Of a stretch of DNA of 64,000 nucleotides, positions 1 to 11,684 are shown piece after piece; position 1 is the first letter of the stretch; the number at the start of each line of letters is the position of its first letter. Location of the stretch: positions 23,834,349-23,898,348 of the forward strand of contig OX453276.1 in assembly GCA_949710005.1 (NCBI GenBank), written 5' to 3'. The notes beneath the pieces are model-generated. The model saw nothing but the letters and a program-made list of their open reading frames with translations. It was not told the DNA's origin and made no database searches. The position numbers and the translations under genes are program-made. This DNA comes from Ricordea florida. Taxonomy: Eukaryota > Cnidaria > Anthozoa > Corallimorpharia > Ricordeidae.

Positions 1-265
1 AACGAGCGCAGCGAGTGAGTAAAATCTTGTTTTTGCCACGAGAAAAAAAAATTCATATCTTCAAGCGCCGTGTAATGTTCTTTTTATTATATAGACAAAA
101 AGATATCGATACAAATTTCGGAGGGAAATTACCGAAATTACGTCATCGATAAACTCACGTGTGAGATTATGGAAAATAAACCACTCGGGTCCCGGATGTA
201 GTTTTTATGAGTTTTACGAGTGGTTTATTTTCCAGTACAACACTTGTGTCTATATAATAAAAAGT
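1..265. repeat. Foldback-type dispersed repeat, left edge cut by window
   Basis: AT-rich repeat with an internal inverted pair: 'ggaaaataaaccactcg' near 170-186 is mirrored by 'cgagtggtttattttcc' near 218-234. The phrase 'aatgttctttttattatat' near 73-92 recurs near 31767-31786 and, inverted and diverged, near 244-262. No coding potential seen. It resembles a non-autonomous foldback element; the family is not identified. Confidence 0.5.
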
Positions 266-640
266 AATATTGCATCTTACGTACAATCGCCATGATGTTA
301 ATATTTCAAAAGCTGGGCGACAAAAGCCGTAACCTTCCTTGTGGTTATAAACTGACCTTCAGTAGAACAGAATATCACAGAGGCCAGCCTCATAAATCAA
401 TTCCAAGAGATTTGTAGTAAGCCCTACAAAATAAATCGTACACACAATTCAAACATAGATTTCAAAATGACGTGATTTCTCTGTATGATTATTTAGATGG
501 TATGACTATGTTTTTTATTGCTAACCTGGGTGCGACCAATCCAGTGGTTGCTTGCCACGCAAAACCCAAACCAAAATATATACAAGAAACTGGGTAAATC
601 AAAGGAGTTGATTAAGTAAGTTATACCACCGTAAGGTAAA

Positions 641-674
641 AGGGACGAAGGGCTAACGCTCGAAACGTCAGCAC
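641..674 (+). ncRNA. Hammerhead-ribozyme-like core (degenerate)
   Basis: The segment reads GACGAAG, then a short stem GGGC-TAAC-GCTC, then GAAAC and GTC followed by AGC. That order (GACGA, helix II, GAAA, cleavage-type GTC) matches the hammerhead core. In the 31 kb copy a GCT before the core pairs with the AGC after it as a short helix I; here that 5' strand is lost. Hammerhead motifs are known in Penelope-like elements. The family consensus CUGANGA is not intact here, so activity is doubtful. Confidence 0.35.
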
Positions 675-704
675 CTCCCTTTTACCTTACGGTGGTATAA
701 CTTA

Positions 705-1319
705 GGGCCTGTTCACGTGGAGGTGGGGGACCCCGGGTAGGTGAGGTACCTCACCTCGGTGAGGTTACCAATCTTTTCATACAATCTCTCTTTTTTTCTT
801 GATTGCGTTCACATGCGAGGTGGGGTACCCCAGCTAGGCGGGTAACCCGGCTAGCCAGGCCGGGTAACCCGCCTAGATGGGGTCAGTTTTCTCCATGTGA
901 AAGCTCGAGAGTGGGGTAACCCGCCTAGCTGGGGTGAGTTTTCTCCATGTGAAAGCTCGAGAGTGGGGTAACCCGCCTAGCCGGGGTAATAAAATCCAAA
1001 TTGCGCAAAGCCCGCCAAAAAAAAACATGGCTGCCAACCACTACCAGCGTGGCGAGCTCTTTCGACGACATAAACTCAAACAACTAGAAAACCCTGAACT
1101 TGACAGTGCCCGCGACAATTTGGAAACCGATAGCGGAAAATTGCGTTTCCCACTGTTTTGTCCCCATCTTTGTTTATGTGCGTACTTTGTCACTGCACGA
1201 TAGCATTTTAGCACCTCACCCCACCTCGCCGGGTTGCATGTGAAGACAAGTTTTCTTCACCACGGGTACGTGGGGTACCTCACCTACCCGGGGTCCCCCA
1301 CCTCCATGTGAACAGGCCC
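705..1319. mobile_element. PIF/Harbinger-type MITE, 615 bp, TTA target duplication
   Basis: The ends are inverted repeats starting GGGCCTGTTCACGTGGAGG on the left and matching (one mismatch near the tip) ...CCATGTGAACAGGCCC on the right, continuing through GGGGGACCCC/GGGGTCCCCC. The element is flanked by TTA at 702-704 and 1320-1322, the 3-bp target duplication typical of PIF/Harbinger. It sits inside the Penelope tail, whose empty site can be read at about 32447-32475. Inside are roughly two tandem copies of a ~55-bp unit (about 880-990) containing GTGAAAGCTCGAGAGTGGGG. No transposase is encoded. Confidence 0.75.
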
Positions 1320-1405
1320 TTACTTAATCAACTCGTTTGATTTACCCAGTTTCTTGTGTTTCAATTTCCCACCGACGCAGCACCAGTTTCTTTAGAAACT
1401 ATCCC

Positions 1406-3150
1406 CACAAAATATATACAGATATCTACAAAATATTGCACTCGAAATCATCTAATTACTTGTTAATAATACAATACAAAGATTTCATTTCGCATTTTTG
1501 CACTCAATTTCAACTTTCTGCACTGTTTGGGATTAATACTCAGTAACGTACTCTCAACCAATCAGCGCGTTGAAACGTTTGCATGAATATTATTAGTGCC
1601 GTTATTACTACTTACGCTCTGTCTGCCTCACGGATAGCATCGCTCAGTGCTCTTCTCTCTTCTCGCAGAGACTCTCTGAAAAGAAAATAAGCCGCGTATG
1701 AGAAACGTTGTTGAAAGCGACAACGTACCTAAGAGGTCATTCAACAATATTAATGATCACCACAATTAAACAGCACATGACGTGCAAAGACAAACGATTT
1801 GCATCTCCGCAAAATAAAGACGGTTGAAGACCAGTTTAAAAGTCCTCTTGATGAAGTCAATGAGAAACAGTGATTTTTTTTACGTCTATCATGACGAAAA
1901 GACCGCTCTTTCCACCAATCAGATCTTGTGGACAGGGAATGAAAGATGCCCCAGGAGAATTTCTTAAACATGTAACAAAGTTTTCAAAAAAATCTTGTGG
2001 ATGCTGACCGCTGAATCGCTAGAAAAAACAATCGCCAGGTGTGACTAGGTCGGCGTCCAGTGTGTTGGCGGCTTAAAATCTAAGAAGCTCTACTGTTGTA
2101 ATCTTCTTGTCGAGAAACGCTAAGTCAAACTATGGAATAAAAGCAAAAACACCTGAAAACGAAATTAATCAGAGGTGCAGAGCTATGTTTCCTTTACCTG
2201 AGGACGTCTAAGGAATCGACACTTTCATTGTCAGAATCTTCCGACTGCAGGAAAAATAACAGTGACCATAATAAGCAAATAAAAAAAGGACGACCTCCAT
2301 TCTCGTTCTTAGCAGACCCAGTACAAAGGCAAAGGCATTAATATTGAGAATACCGGTAGTACCCAGTGAGGCTAGGGGTAAGGACAATCGCATGAGATGT
2401 CCACTTTTGAGAAAACACTGTCAAGATATGAATAAGGGAGGGGAGAACCCCTTGGGAGGGAAATGCGGTTAACCAAGCCCTAACACTTCTTTGCACCACT
2501 TGTGATAGTTACCAGGTCTATAGACGAACACCTGTTTTAACTTAAAATATTCGTGTTTTAAAGACGGCCTTGCGTAACTGAAGGAAAAAAATTATTATTA
2601 ACATGCTCAGAGCGTGTGCTTGCCGATGTTTGCGGCATCTTAAGTTTCCACGACACTGCTGATGCAAATGAAATTGTTCATTTTATGGATTCCCGGAAAG
2701 TATTTACACCACGTCTTCTAGTATCTCTTATCGGCAAACACTTCACTTAAGTGTCACGAAGTTACTTCAAGTAAAGTGTTCAAAAACAAAAGCCAGTGTT
2801 TGCATCACTGTAAACGAAACGCTGTACCCAAACTACTTGCTGCTGTTTTTGGCTGTGGATGGAGAGGATGCAGACGACTTACGAAATCGTATTTCAAAGT
2901 TAAAATTCCCAAGTCTGGTTCGGGGATATTAATTACAAAAATCACGAGAAATTAATTAAGTTTTGTTCTTCCTCAAAAAGCACTTCATTGAAATCTTAAT
3001 ATGGGTGCTAAAAGTCCAGTTCTTGCGCGAACAACGTTGCAAAGTTGCAAAGTTTCAGTGACCGAAATTCATAAAAATGCAACCCAGCCCCACCCCCTCC
3101 ACCCGCCCACATATGCATATTTAATCACTTAGCTGACTATTCCAACACTA
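1406..3150. other. Intergenic, nothing recognised
   Basis: AT-rich DNA with only short open frames lacking family signatures. A CCAATCAGCGCG box lies near 1559-1570. Thymine and adenine runs are frequent. No RNA gene, coding exon or clear transposon terminus was seen. Confidence 0.5.
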
Positions 3151-3398
3151 AGGCCCTATTCACACCAACTAAACATTTTTTGCTAAACCATGTTTTAAAA
3201 TGAGAAAATTGGTTATCGAACAGTGGAACAGGGGCTTTTACTCAGGATTCAAATAAACTTTACCATGCTCTTTCTATTTGTGCTAAATTTGTAGTAGACA
3301 ACTTCATTAAGCAGCTTTTACAAAGGAAGCAATTTTAAACTGTGTCTAAAGAGCATTTAAACATGTTTTAGCTTTGGTGTGAACGCCGGGGTATTAGA
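3150..3398. mobile_element. MITE with TTCACACCAACTAAAC termini, copy 1
   Basis: The left end carries TTCACACCAACTAAAC and the right end its inverse ...TTTAGCTTTGGTGTGAACGC. A second copy with the same layout is at 38258-38500. About 250 bp, no coding sequence, so probably a non-autonomous DNA transposon. The superfamily is not decided because no clean target duplication is visible. Confidence 0.55.
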
Positions 3399-3399
3399 C

Positions 3400-3690
3400 T
3401 ATGAAAAATAGCTTTATAGTTACAGCCGTGCAACTCTCTGGAACAGCCTACCCTGCAATCTCAGGATGATAAAATCCTTTAATCAATTTAAAAGCAAAGT
3501 TAGACACGGCATTCATGGAAAACAGGATTAGTTTAATATTTAAATTAAGATTTGCTACTTCAAGTTTTCATTAATTAGTATTTAGCATGAACTGTTTATT
3601 AGTAGGTTATTAGTATTAATTTTTAAATATCAAATATTAGTATTACCTGATGATTTTTAACCGTGTATAAAGAAATGTTAAATAAATAAA
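3400..3690 (+). mobile_element. LINE 3' end fragment
   Basis: One frame reads ATLWNSLPCNLR followed by SFNQFKSKVRHG and a stop. This is the C-terminal signature (LWNSLP...FK..L) common at the end of non-LTR retrotransposon ORF2. An AT-rich 3' region ends in AAATAAATAAATAAG, a plausible LINE tail. No reverse transcriptase domain remains. Clade is uncertain (L2/CR1/Rex-like). Confidence 0.6.
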
Positions 3691-3839
3691 TAAGACTCGG
3701 AGGTGGTTCTCAAGCTACCGCAACTATCTGTTCTGCTAATTAACAATTAGACCCGTAGCCCTTGAGGACAGAAAAAGCAATAATAAAGTTAGCAAATGCA
3801 AGTTGAAGAAAGATTTATTTGGCAATAAAACAAAAGAAA

Positions 3840-3930
3840 GCGCCACGAATTTCGCTACTCGAGGACTATTACTAATAGTCCTCTAGTAGCGTAGCCAATC
3901 AGATTGCGGCATTTGCATTAGTCCACTAGT
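3840..3930. repeat. Foldback repeat with CCAATCAGA box
   Basis: A hairpin of GCTACTCGAGGACTATTA and its near-perfect inverse TAATAGTCCTCTAGTAGC is followed directly by GTAGCCAATCAGATTGCGGC. It lies immediately downstream of the SPATA6 stop codon (minus strand), so it could fall in that gene's 3' UTR. Confidence 0.5.
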
Positions 3931-3946
3931 TGGGTGATACTAATGT

Positions 3947-6900
3947 TCAAACAGCCCTTCTGTCATTACTCACATATGTCCTAGGACTTTTCGTCTCTAT
4001 CACCCTTTCTACCCTCTGCTGGATGCGGTCTGACGCACCTAACGCCGCCCTCAGGTTCGGTGAGTATCTGCTCTTAAAGCGAAGTACAGGATCACTGAAG
4101 TTCTTCCATGAGTTGGTGGACACGTCAAGATCATCGAGCGCATAGCTCAAGCTGCGGGAGGGGCTGGAAGGCCTGTAGGAGCGAGACAATGACATCGGCT
4201 CTGTTGCTGACCTGGAGTGAACTTTACGGCGGCTTAACGATGCAGGGAAGTCTTCAGAATATTTCCATGCTGTTTAAGGCAATAAAATACTCTGTTTATA
4301 CTACCTAGAAATTTTCGCAAATTGATTAGATATAAGAGCAAGTTTTCATCTCAACTATAAGTACTGTCGTTAAATGGGAAATTCACAAGTCGCTGTATAT
4401 ATGGGTCATGGAAACGCCGGCAGTTACGGTAGTTCGGTATGGACCGAGTTCTTCAAAGCTCGTTGTAATACAAATTGAAGCCACTATCCAGACGTCTTCT
4501 CCGAACACACTTGGCCAATAATGATGAATAGTAAATGGCAACAAAGACAAATCCGCTCTTTTGTCAAAATGTTCAAAATTTCACTCTCATAAAAGTAGGT
4601 ACGTGTAATCCTTCAGTTTTAAAATTTAAGACACATCTCACATCTGCGCAGGAACTGAGAAGATTCATTATTATATTAAGCAAAAATTTTCACAAGTTTA
4701 TGGCAAAATGCCAAACACCCTTTGCTACTGCCACAATGAAACCTCTATTAAGTGGAGCCCCCAAAATTAGCGTCTTATGTTAACTTTTACAACAAGCCCC
4801 TACTTATAATTTGGTCATTTCTATTGTTAAAAACCTCTACCAAGCGGACGCCGGAATGAATTTACAATGCAGTTTGGGATGACGTTCTAGAAAGATTACA
4901 GCGATGTCCGAAATCTGCCTAATTCCTAGGGGAACCATTGAATTTCATACTTAACAAACACTACAAAACTCTTACAAACCCTTATTAAGAGCAAACACCT
5001 TCCATTAAGCGGACACTTGTAAAGGTCCCAAGAGTGTCCCCTAATCAGAGCTTTCACTGCATGTCTGTGCAATACCTGGTATAGACTGTACGCTGGACAT
5101 TCCCAGTCTGGAAGGGGAGGTAGATCTTGGCCTTCGAGCGGGCGACTTTGACCTGGATCTTCGAGGCTTTGGACGAGTAAAAGTAGTAAAGTCACGATTT
5201 CCCAACAAATTAGTGTCCTTATGACGCACAAGAAAAGGCTTCGAGTGATTAGCTAGGGAATCGTCAGGCCGAAGGGTGCTCGTTAGTCTACGGCGTGACG
5301 GTGAGACAGATCGTGACCTATACGTGGAGCCTGTGGGACTGATCGATCTGCGACCGGTACTAAACATGCTGTTTGTCAAGACATCATCAACACCAGAATC
5401 CTGCAATCAACACCGTCCATTGAGTAACTCTTACCATTACATCCGCTATTTCCGTTACTGAATCTCTAGCTTTTTGATTGGTTATTGCTACAATTTCTAA
5501 CGTTCTGATTGGTTACTTACACAATTTCTCGTTTTCTGATTGGCCACTGCCATAATTTCTAGCTTTCTGGTTGACCTTTGCCATAATTTCTAGCTTTCTG
5601 GTTGACCTTTGCCACAATTTCTAGCTTTCTGAAAGGTCACTTTCACAACTTCTAGGTTTCTGATTAATAACTGCTGTTAATTTGGATGTTCAACCTTTTA
5701 TGGTAGTATATTAAACCTAGTACACAACAATCTGCTTCACCATAATAACGGGATCAACTATCTGCAGTGCTATTGGTTCTCTACTCAAGGTACAATTTAT
5801 TTATGTGAAGCAGCTATCATCACATAATATGGTAAATTATTTAAAAGGCATCATGCAACACAGTGTGGAATTAAAGGAATTGTGTGTTACTGTTTGGATC
5901 TGACAGGATACTGTGAACTCTGCAGCTCTCCACCTTATTAACAGCTTTGTGGTTCACAGTGATTATGGTGCTGTGTCTGTTGCTAAAACTAACAGCATTA
6001 TACAGTGTACCACAGTAGTTCAATATTGATGATGACATGCACTGTCTTGACAAACAGTAGTGTTTAGCTCCTTGTCATTGGAGAAATTAGTAACCACAGG
6101 CTCCACAAGCTATGTATGTAGTTAAATTGTTGTGATAAAGCTTTTACATTTGTTGGGAAGCTCTGCATACAATGTACCATCACCTGTAAGCAGGTAGGTC
6201 ATTGGGTCGGAAATGAGCTAGGTTATTATGAACAACACAACCAGAATTACACACATATGTGCAAAAATTATTACCAGTACTACTAATACATACAATTTAG
6301 AACCACAATTCAACATTATAGTAAATACTAGAACAATGAAAAGTGGGATATTAAGCTAATTAATCTAAAAAGTAAGCATTGGATAAAGTATTTACTGTAT
6401 AAAGGGAAAACAACAAAACAAATTGAAGTCTTCAAAGTATAACTAGCATAGGAAAACCTGAATTTTTGGCAACAATCTGTGCATCTTCATCAGGATATGG
6501 GATCAGAGTGATTTTAATCACTCTGATCCCATATCCTGATGAAGATTAAAATACTGTTAGACTCACACCAGACAGTCTCAACAGCCCCCTGTGGATCATT
6601 TGCCAAGGTGGCATATTAATTTGGTCCTATAGGAATTCTATTCTTTTATTCACACTGCTACTATATAATACAGTATTGAATGTACAGATTCTAAGAACCT
6701 TTCCCTACGGTCAGTTGGGGTTTACTTCTGTTTCAAAATTTAATGACATAAATTACTGCAATTTTGCTTCATAAAAAGAAATACTTACTGAAGATATGTA
6801 ATCATCTGGATCTGGGACCTCTTTGATTGTTGTTTTGGTTGAAAACTCCAGCCGTAATGGCTGACCCTGAAGAAAAATCAAACAAATTACAGTTAACCTA

Positions 6901-9900
6901 ATTTGTTGAGTTTCATCTTCCAAGTGCAAGTAGTCCTAAAAGGAGCCGTTGTTTGCATTGGTTATAATGACTGATCAAATTAATTAGGGGAATAAGACCT
7001 TTTTGGAACATCCTATTAATTGTTTTCTTTTCCTCATAAGCTAATGTGTATATAAATGCCCTTTACTGACACCAGCAGTGTCTTATAAATGCAAATGTAG
7101 TTGAAGTATGAACATATAATTATGTAATGTGGTCAATACTTATTTACAAGCTGAACTGTACGCCAGTGACTAGAGATTAGCATAGCAGACTGGAATCAGA
7201 GAACTAAAAAGTGTTTTATTTTCACTTTGGTTTTGAATCTATTGTAGCTTTCAGAAAGAAAAAACTTTGGTCCACACAATTTGAAATCAGAGTGTGCATC
7301 ACTGCTTATAAAACAAAAATCCATGTTAAGCTCTCAGGATTTTTTCAAGAGCTTCCAAGGTCCAAACTCACCGTTATTCGTATGGGGTTAAAGAGAGATG
7401 TCTTAAAAAGGGTTACTTCACGACCAGCACCAGGATAAGGTGGCACTGCAGGGTACAAGAAGTCCCTTGCATTGTTGGCATAGTGACCAATGACATATCC
7501 ATCTGTAAGAAAATAAACAAGATTGAAAACCTTAATTGTTCAAAAATTCTCAAGAAACATTGGACATGTAAGAAGCAATAACATTTTATCCTACATAGTT
7601 TTTCTAAGCTGAATAATTACGGTATAAGTAAATTGTGGTCAGGGACCTGTTTCTCGAACGTCCTGTTAACTTAACAAGCCTGAAGCTATACTTTTAAGTC
7701 GGAGTCTATCGAATGTTCATTTAGTTCCAGCTGACTTACAAACCAGCCCAACGTGCGACCCGACTTAGAACTGCCTGACTTAAACTTAAAAACCAGCAAA
7801 ATTGTAATTTCCATTGTAAATATTGTTGTCATAAAATAGCTTGCCGGACATGCTAAGTTACCGGGCCTTTCGAGAAACAGGCCCCAGAACCTTTATATTT
7901 GTACTCTGCCCAGCAATTACAAATTGACTCGTTTGCTGTTACTGCCATTGATTAAACAACTAACCAGTAGCATGCACATCTAAAATGCACCTAGTAATCT
8001 ACTTGGTACACCCAATCAAATGTTATTACTGATTCAAACAAGAGATATTAATTATTATAAATATTGTAACTATTATCAGCTGAAAGCAATCAACTTTAAA
8101 TACACCTCTGGCTGAACTACTTTAATTTTAACTAACTGTGAGATTAAAAAACTTGTAACCATCTTATAGAATAACAATTAATGTTTATCAATATATAACC
8201 ACTTCAGAAATTCACAAACATTTATAACCACTACAAATAATACAATGGAAGTTTTCAATTATAAAACATCAAGATTTCAATCCTTCTACCAGGGCATTTG
8301 CTCAGGGCAAACTATGCATAATTAACAATTATTCGCCAAAGGCGAAGTGATTATTGGTGAATATTCACCGAGACGAAGTCGAGGTAAATACTTTCACTGA
8401 TGATCACTGAGCTTGAGGCGAATAATTGTTTTAGTATAAATACACAGGTGATTATATCAAAAAAAGAAAAGAAAAAGCATTGTACAACACGAAAAAATTC
8501 TATTTCATCAAAAGCGCGCGAACAACTGGCAGCCATTTTGTTCATCGAGGTGATTATCGGCTGATAATCCGAGATAGCGAACCAATCAGAGCGTGTGGTT
8601 TTGTATAATCACCTGAGTATTTATACTAAATCAGATTAATATTCAGTACCTTTTGCAGTAACTGTTAAGATGATCTTAGTATGTACAACAGATACACAGT
8701 TTCTATGTTGCAACATGTCTTACTTACCTAATCTACTGTTTATAGACCACTTTCATAAATGGTTAAGTTATGGACAAATTAACGCGCGTGAAATTATTCC
8801 CTAATTTCACTCGTCACCATTTGATTACACATACTAATGTTATGACACCACAAAGCAAAAATATGACACTTTGCAAATCTAAAAAAGATTGCTTGACTTC
8901 CCAGCAATGAGCATGAAGTTTTCTTTTTTTGGTTATATGAAAATACAGTTATTTTGCCTTTTGTATAACAATATGAATAATAATATTGATTACCAATTAT
9001 GTATAATTATAATTTACTACCTTTAAAAGTAAACTACTAGCAGTAGCCTAGGTTTTGTAACATCCAGATCTGACATTTAAACCAACACAAAACCACAACT
9101 TCTTGATAAATAATATAATATAATGGTGAACATAAGAAGCCAAATACATGTAAATTATTTTAAGTGCGATTTTTAAAGATCCAGTATCATAAATACAACA
9201 AAAATACCTCTCTGAAAAATTAATAAAGTAGTCTCGTGTTTCACTTGAATTTGCATCATGATAACGGTAAAAAAGATTTGCTAAATCCTCACACCAAATT
9301 AAAATTTTAATCCTCCAAATACAAAACAATGCAAACCACGGTGACAATTGCGTCTCATTACAATAACTTCATCTCAAATCAAAACAAACGCTTGAATTGA
9401 ATTTCGCACTGTCTTGCCAAACCCAATAACGTCAACAGGGTAAAATTGTTGAGGTTAATTAGTCTTGGGTAATTCTGTGAGAGCAGGTTAATACAAAGTA
9501 TAGTAATTTGATAGGGATAAATTTGTGACTTGTTGATGTGATCAGCGGTCAAAATTCCATGGTAGTTCAAGAAAGTATTTTTTAAACAAAGCAAATTAAA
9601 ACCTAAAGTTTATGATTAGGTATTCAAAGGTATTTAAACAAAGTTGTAAACTGCACAAAAAGTTGATAGAATCGCTCCAAGATTTTATATTATTTACGGA
9701 CAACTACAACGAAGAAACTTATACACTAAAATTAAAATAAAAATGGATGGATTAATAAATTAAGGTTTAGACATGCAATGAAACAAGAATGCGTAGTAAG
9801 CGTTCGTTGATGCATTTATAAAGTGTAAACATTCTAAAAAAATACAATTAATAGCATTATACCAGGGATTTGTTCGGAGGCATATTGTTCGCATGGTACC

Positions 9901-10631
9901 TTTGTGCAAACACAATTTCCTGTTAATGTGACTTTCTAGTTCAGCCCAATTAACACTTAAGATATCACGCCATAGCTTTCAGCTCCGCTTAATCAATTCA
10001 ATATACCTGAAATATAATCGTCATGCTGCCTTAGCTCCATCAGGACATCCTCTCCTGAAAACGAACACGCAACAGACTTAAATTTCAATCAATCGAAAGT
10101 TCATACACGCGCGACAAAGATGGCGCTAATAGCTTCTTCAAATGTCATTGCACATTTCTTTAGATCATACGTACCTTTTAGGTGAATAGTCACATACGCG
10201 GGATCCTGGCAACTCTTGAATACCTGGTAGGTTGACACAGAGGGAGACCAGTTAGCAATTGACTCAAGAGCCAAAGATATAAGGCACACATGTTAGGCTA
10301 ACTTACTCGTTCGAAGCGCAAACGTTCGTGGAAGAACACCGGAAAAGTCGGAGCTACAGATTTCGTATTTACTTCCAGCCCCATACAGTTTACTTTGAGA
10401 TAAACATAGCCATAGTCTCGCAGAAAAGTGCCTGGGCATGTTACCTAAAACCAAAGACAGGAGAGAAAATGAATACGCAGTTTTCTCTGTGCACGATCTC
10501 GGAGTTGGTAGACAAGCGTCGTTAGCAACGGCAGAGAGAGTACAATAGATTAGCTTGGAATATATCACAGGTAAAAGACTTACTGTGTGAATGTCCAATT
10601 CCACGACAACCTTCATAGCTTTTCGAGGCAT
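3947..10631 (-). CDS. SPATA6: SPATA6-like protein (8 exons)
   Basis: Minus-strand exons, in order: 10631-10584, 10444-10307, 10223-10175, 10054-10007, 7502-7372, 6866-6789, 5400-5076, 4206-3947; all have AG/GT borders and matching phase, giving 358 aa. The N-terminus (MPRKAMKVVVELDIHT then VTCPGTFLRDYGYVYL) and the segment RDFLYPAVPPYPG...RLEFSTKTTI match the conserved SPATA6 N-terminal C2-like domain. A middle Arg/Ser/Pro-rich part (exon 7) has the family's RSRSKSP-type repeats, and the last exon carries a helix ASDRIQQRVERVI like that of vertebrate SPATA6. In mammals SPATA6 builds the sperm neck/connecting piece and binds myosin subunits; a flagellar base role here is inferred. Vertebrate proteins are longer (about 490 aa), so a C-terminal exon could be missed or absent. 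Divergent to the USP gene. Confidence 0.85.
5458..5675. repeat. 31-bp minisatellite in SPATA6 intron 6
   Basis: Units of the type ACAATTTCTAGCTTTCTGG recur with starts near 5551, 5582, 5613 and 5644 (period 31), with more diverged units from about 5460. Several units contain CTGATTGGT, the inverse of a CCAAT box. It lies just upstream (in gene orientation) of the acceptor of exon 7. Confidence 0.75.
6483..6546. repeat. Perfect 31-bp-arm hairpin in SPATA6 intron 6
   Basis: The arm ATCTTCATCAGGATATGGGA... (6483-6513) is followed by a 2-nt TT loop and its exact inverse ending ...ATCCTGATGAAGAT (6516-6546). No mismatch was found in 31 bp. Function unknown; see findings. Confidence 0.85.
7645..7888. 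mobile_element. MITE with GGGRCCTGTTTCTCGAA termini
   Basis: The left end is GGGACCTGTTTCTCGAACG; the right end is the inverse ...TTTCGAGAAACAGGCCCC. The ~245-bp interior is non-coding. The GGGNCCTGTTT terminus resembles PIF/Harbinger ends, but a clean 3-bp duplication is not obvious, so the superfamily is tentative. It lies in SPATA6 intron 4. Confidence 0.6.
8324..8630 (+). mobile_element. Foldback MITE family F1, copy 1
   Basis: Starts AACAATTATTCGCC and ends CCTGAGTATTTATACTAA. Internal landmarks shared with copies at 17887-18140 and 21342-21602: GTGATTATTGGTGAATATTC, AAAAGCGCGCGAACAACTGG, CAGCCATTTTGTTC and GCGAACCAATCAGAGCG. The 5' part folds on itself (TGAATATTCACCG). No coding capacity. 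Located in SPATA6 intron 4. Confidence 0.7.
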
Positions 10632-10853
10632 CTTTACAACCAGAGATATGTCAAATTAGAGCTAGTACCATGTGATAGCAAGTATGGACGACCCAGTGAT
10701 TGGCAAATGGATGGAACCTTAGAAGCCTGTTCCACGCACGGTGAACGCGACGCAGCGGGGAGACGCGAAAAATAGTAAACAGCTGTTCACCAATCAGAGC
10801 GGGCAAACCGGCTCAATATTAATTAGTGGCCACATTTACGAACAAATTGCTTG

Positions 10854-10861
10854 TGACGTCA
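10854..10861. promoter_or_regulatory. CRE palindrome TGACGTCA
   Basis: Exact 8-bp CREB/ATF-type site, 223 bp upstream of the SPATA6 start codon and about 50 bp beyond a CCAAT box. Position fits a proximal promoter of SPATA6; binding is inferred. Confidence 0.45.
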
Positions 10862-11676
10862 TAAAAAGGAAGTTGTTAAAGCCAACATTCTTCTAAACAT
10901 GACATGACACTGTTGTTTGCAAAAGCTCAGAGAGAACAATTCAACAAAATCTACAGAGTGGTGCATCAGATAAATATGGGTAATTAAGTACCGGTACTGC
11001 CTGAAAGCGGGCAAAGCGAAATATACATGATACATATCCATATCCGTGTTGCGTAGTTTCACGACCTTAAATAAATTTTACGCGTGTCTCCTAAGTAGGA
11101 GCAAGTATTTATTATTCCGTCATGTTCAACTTCTATAAATGATTAGTTTACAAATATTTTTTTTTTCTGGGTGTAAATCAGTACTATCTTTATAGTAAGC
11201 TGAATGTTACTCGCTTCCATCCTCGACCCTAACACCATTGGTAAGAACGTCTGATCCCGTCTGGTCGCCTGTCAATATCATGCCTGAATAATACGACCTT
11301 TTTTCTCTATGATTGAGAGGAAGTTAGAGCTAGCAAGCCATATACATGCATTATTGGTTTTTCGGATGAATGAATAGAACCCTCTCCCGGTTCTAGCTCC
11401 TCAAAAAATTTGTTGCCTTTTCCGTGGTGCTGGTATGCCTGACTTGTTGGTCCTGTGATTTTATTACCAGACCTTGATACTGAGACACTGCATTGAATCT
11501 TAATTTAGATGTGCTGTAGAGTGATATTTGCCTCTCAACTTTTTAATATAGCCCGCTGGCACAAGAAGATTCGGAAATTCTCAAAATTCATTTCCCGTTA
11601 TGGCCATGATAGCACTGTGAACGTGACAAGCCCGAGGGTCCCCTCCCTTGCTAAGAATTCGTTCAGAGCCTTGGTG

Positions 11677-11684
11677 TGACGTCA
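11677..11684. promoter_or_regulatory. CRE palindrome TGACGTCA with adjacent CACATG
   Basis: Exact site within TGACGTCACATGAC, which also contains an E-box-like CACATG, about 370 bp upstream of the USP start codon and about 25 bp before a YY1-like AACATGGCGAC. This cluster is the best candidate for the USP core promoter. Confidence 0.45.

Larger units (their letters stand above)
580..1405. mobile_element. Penelope-like element tail in palindromic arrangement, split by a MITE
   Basis: A left arm (about 580-640) and right arm (about 672-704 plus 1320-1405) are inverted copies of the same tail, recognisable by 'ttataccaccgtaaggtaaa' and 'gattaagtaagttatacc'. A GACGAAG...CGAAACGTC core sits between them. 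The same tail follows a Penelope-type GIY-YIG coding relic at 31 kb, which is why it is assigned to a Penelope-like retroelement. The right arm is interrupted at a TTA by the MITE at 705-1319. No coding region remains in this copy. Confidence 0.6.

Noticed and set aside
934..1203. 89-codon open frame
   Set aside because: Lies wholly in the non-autonomous 615-bp MITE and crosses its tandem repeat.
5041..5075. Alternative SPATA6 end at the TAG following exon 7
   Set aside because: Reading through the donor gives a short SESSD end, but a good GTATTG donor joins in phase to a last exon with the conserved SPATA6 helix. A short isoform remains possible.
5458..5675. Possible regulatory array of inverse CCAAT boxes
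   Set aside because: Periodic 31-bp minisatellite in an intron; only some units hold the box.
7211..7438. 75-codon plus-strand open frame
   Set aside because: Overlaps SPATA6 exon 5 on the opposite strand, where the conserved protein is encoded.
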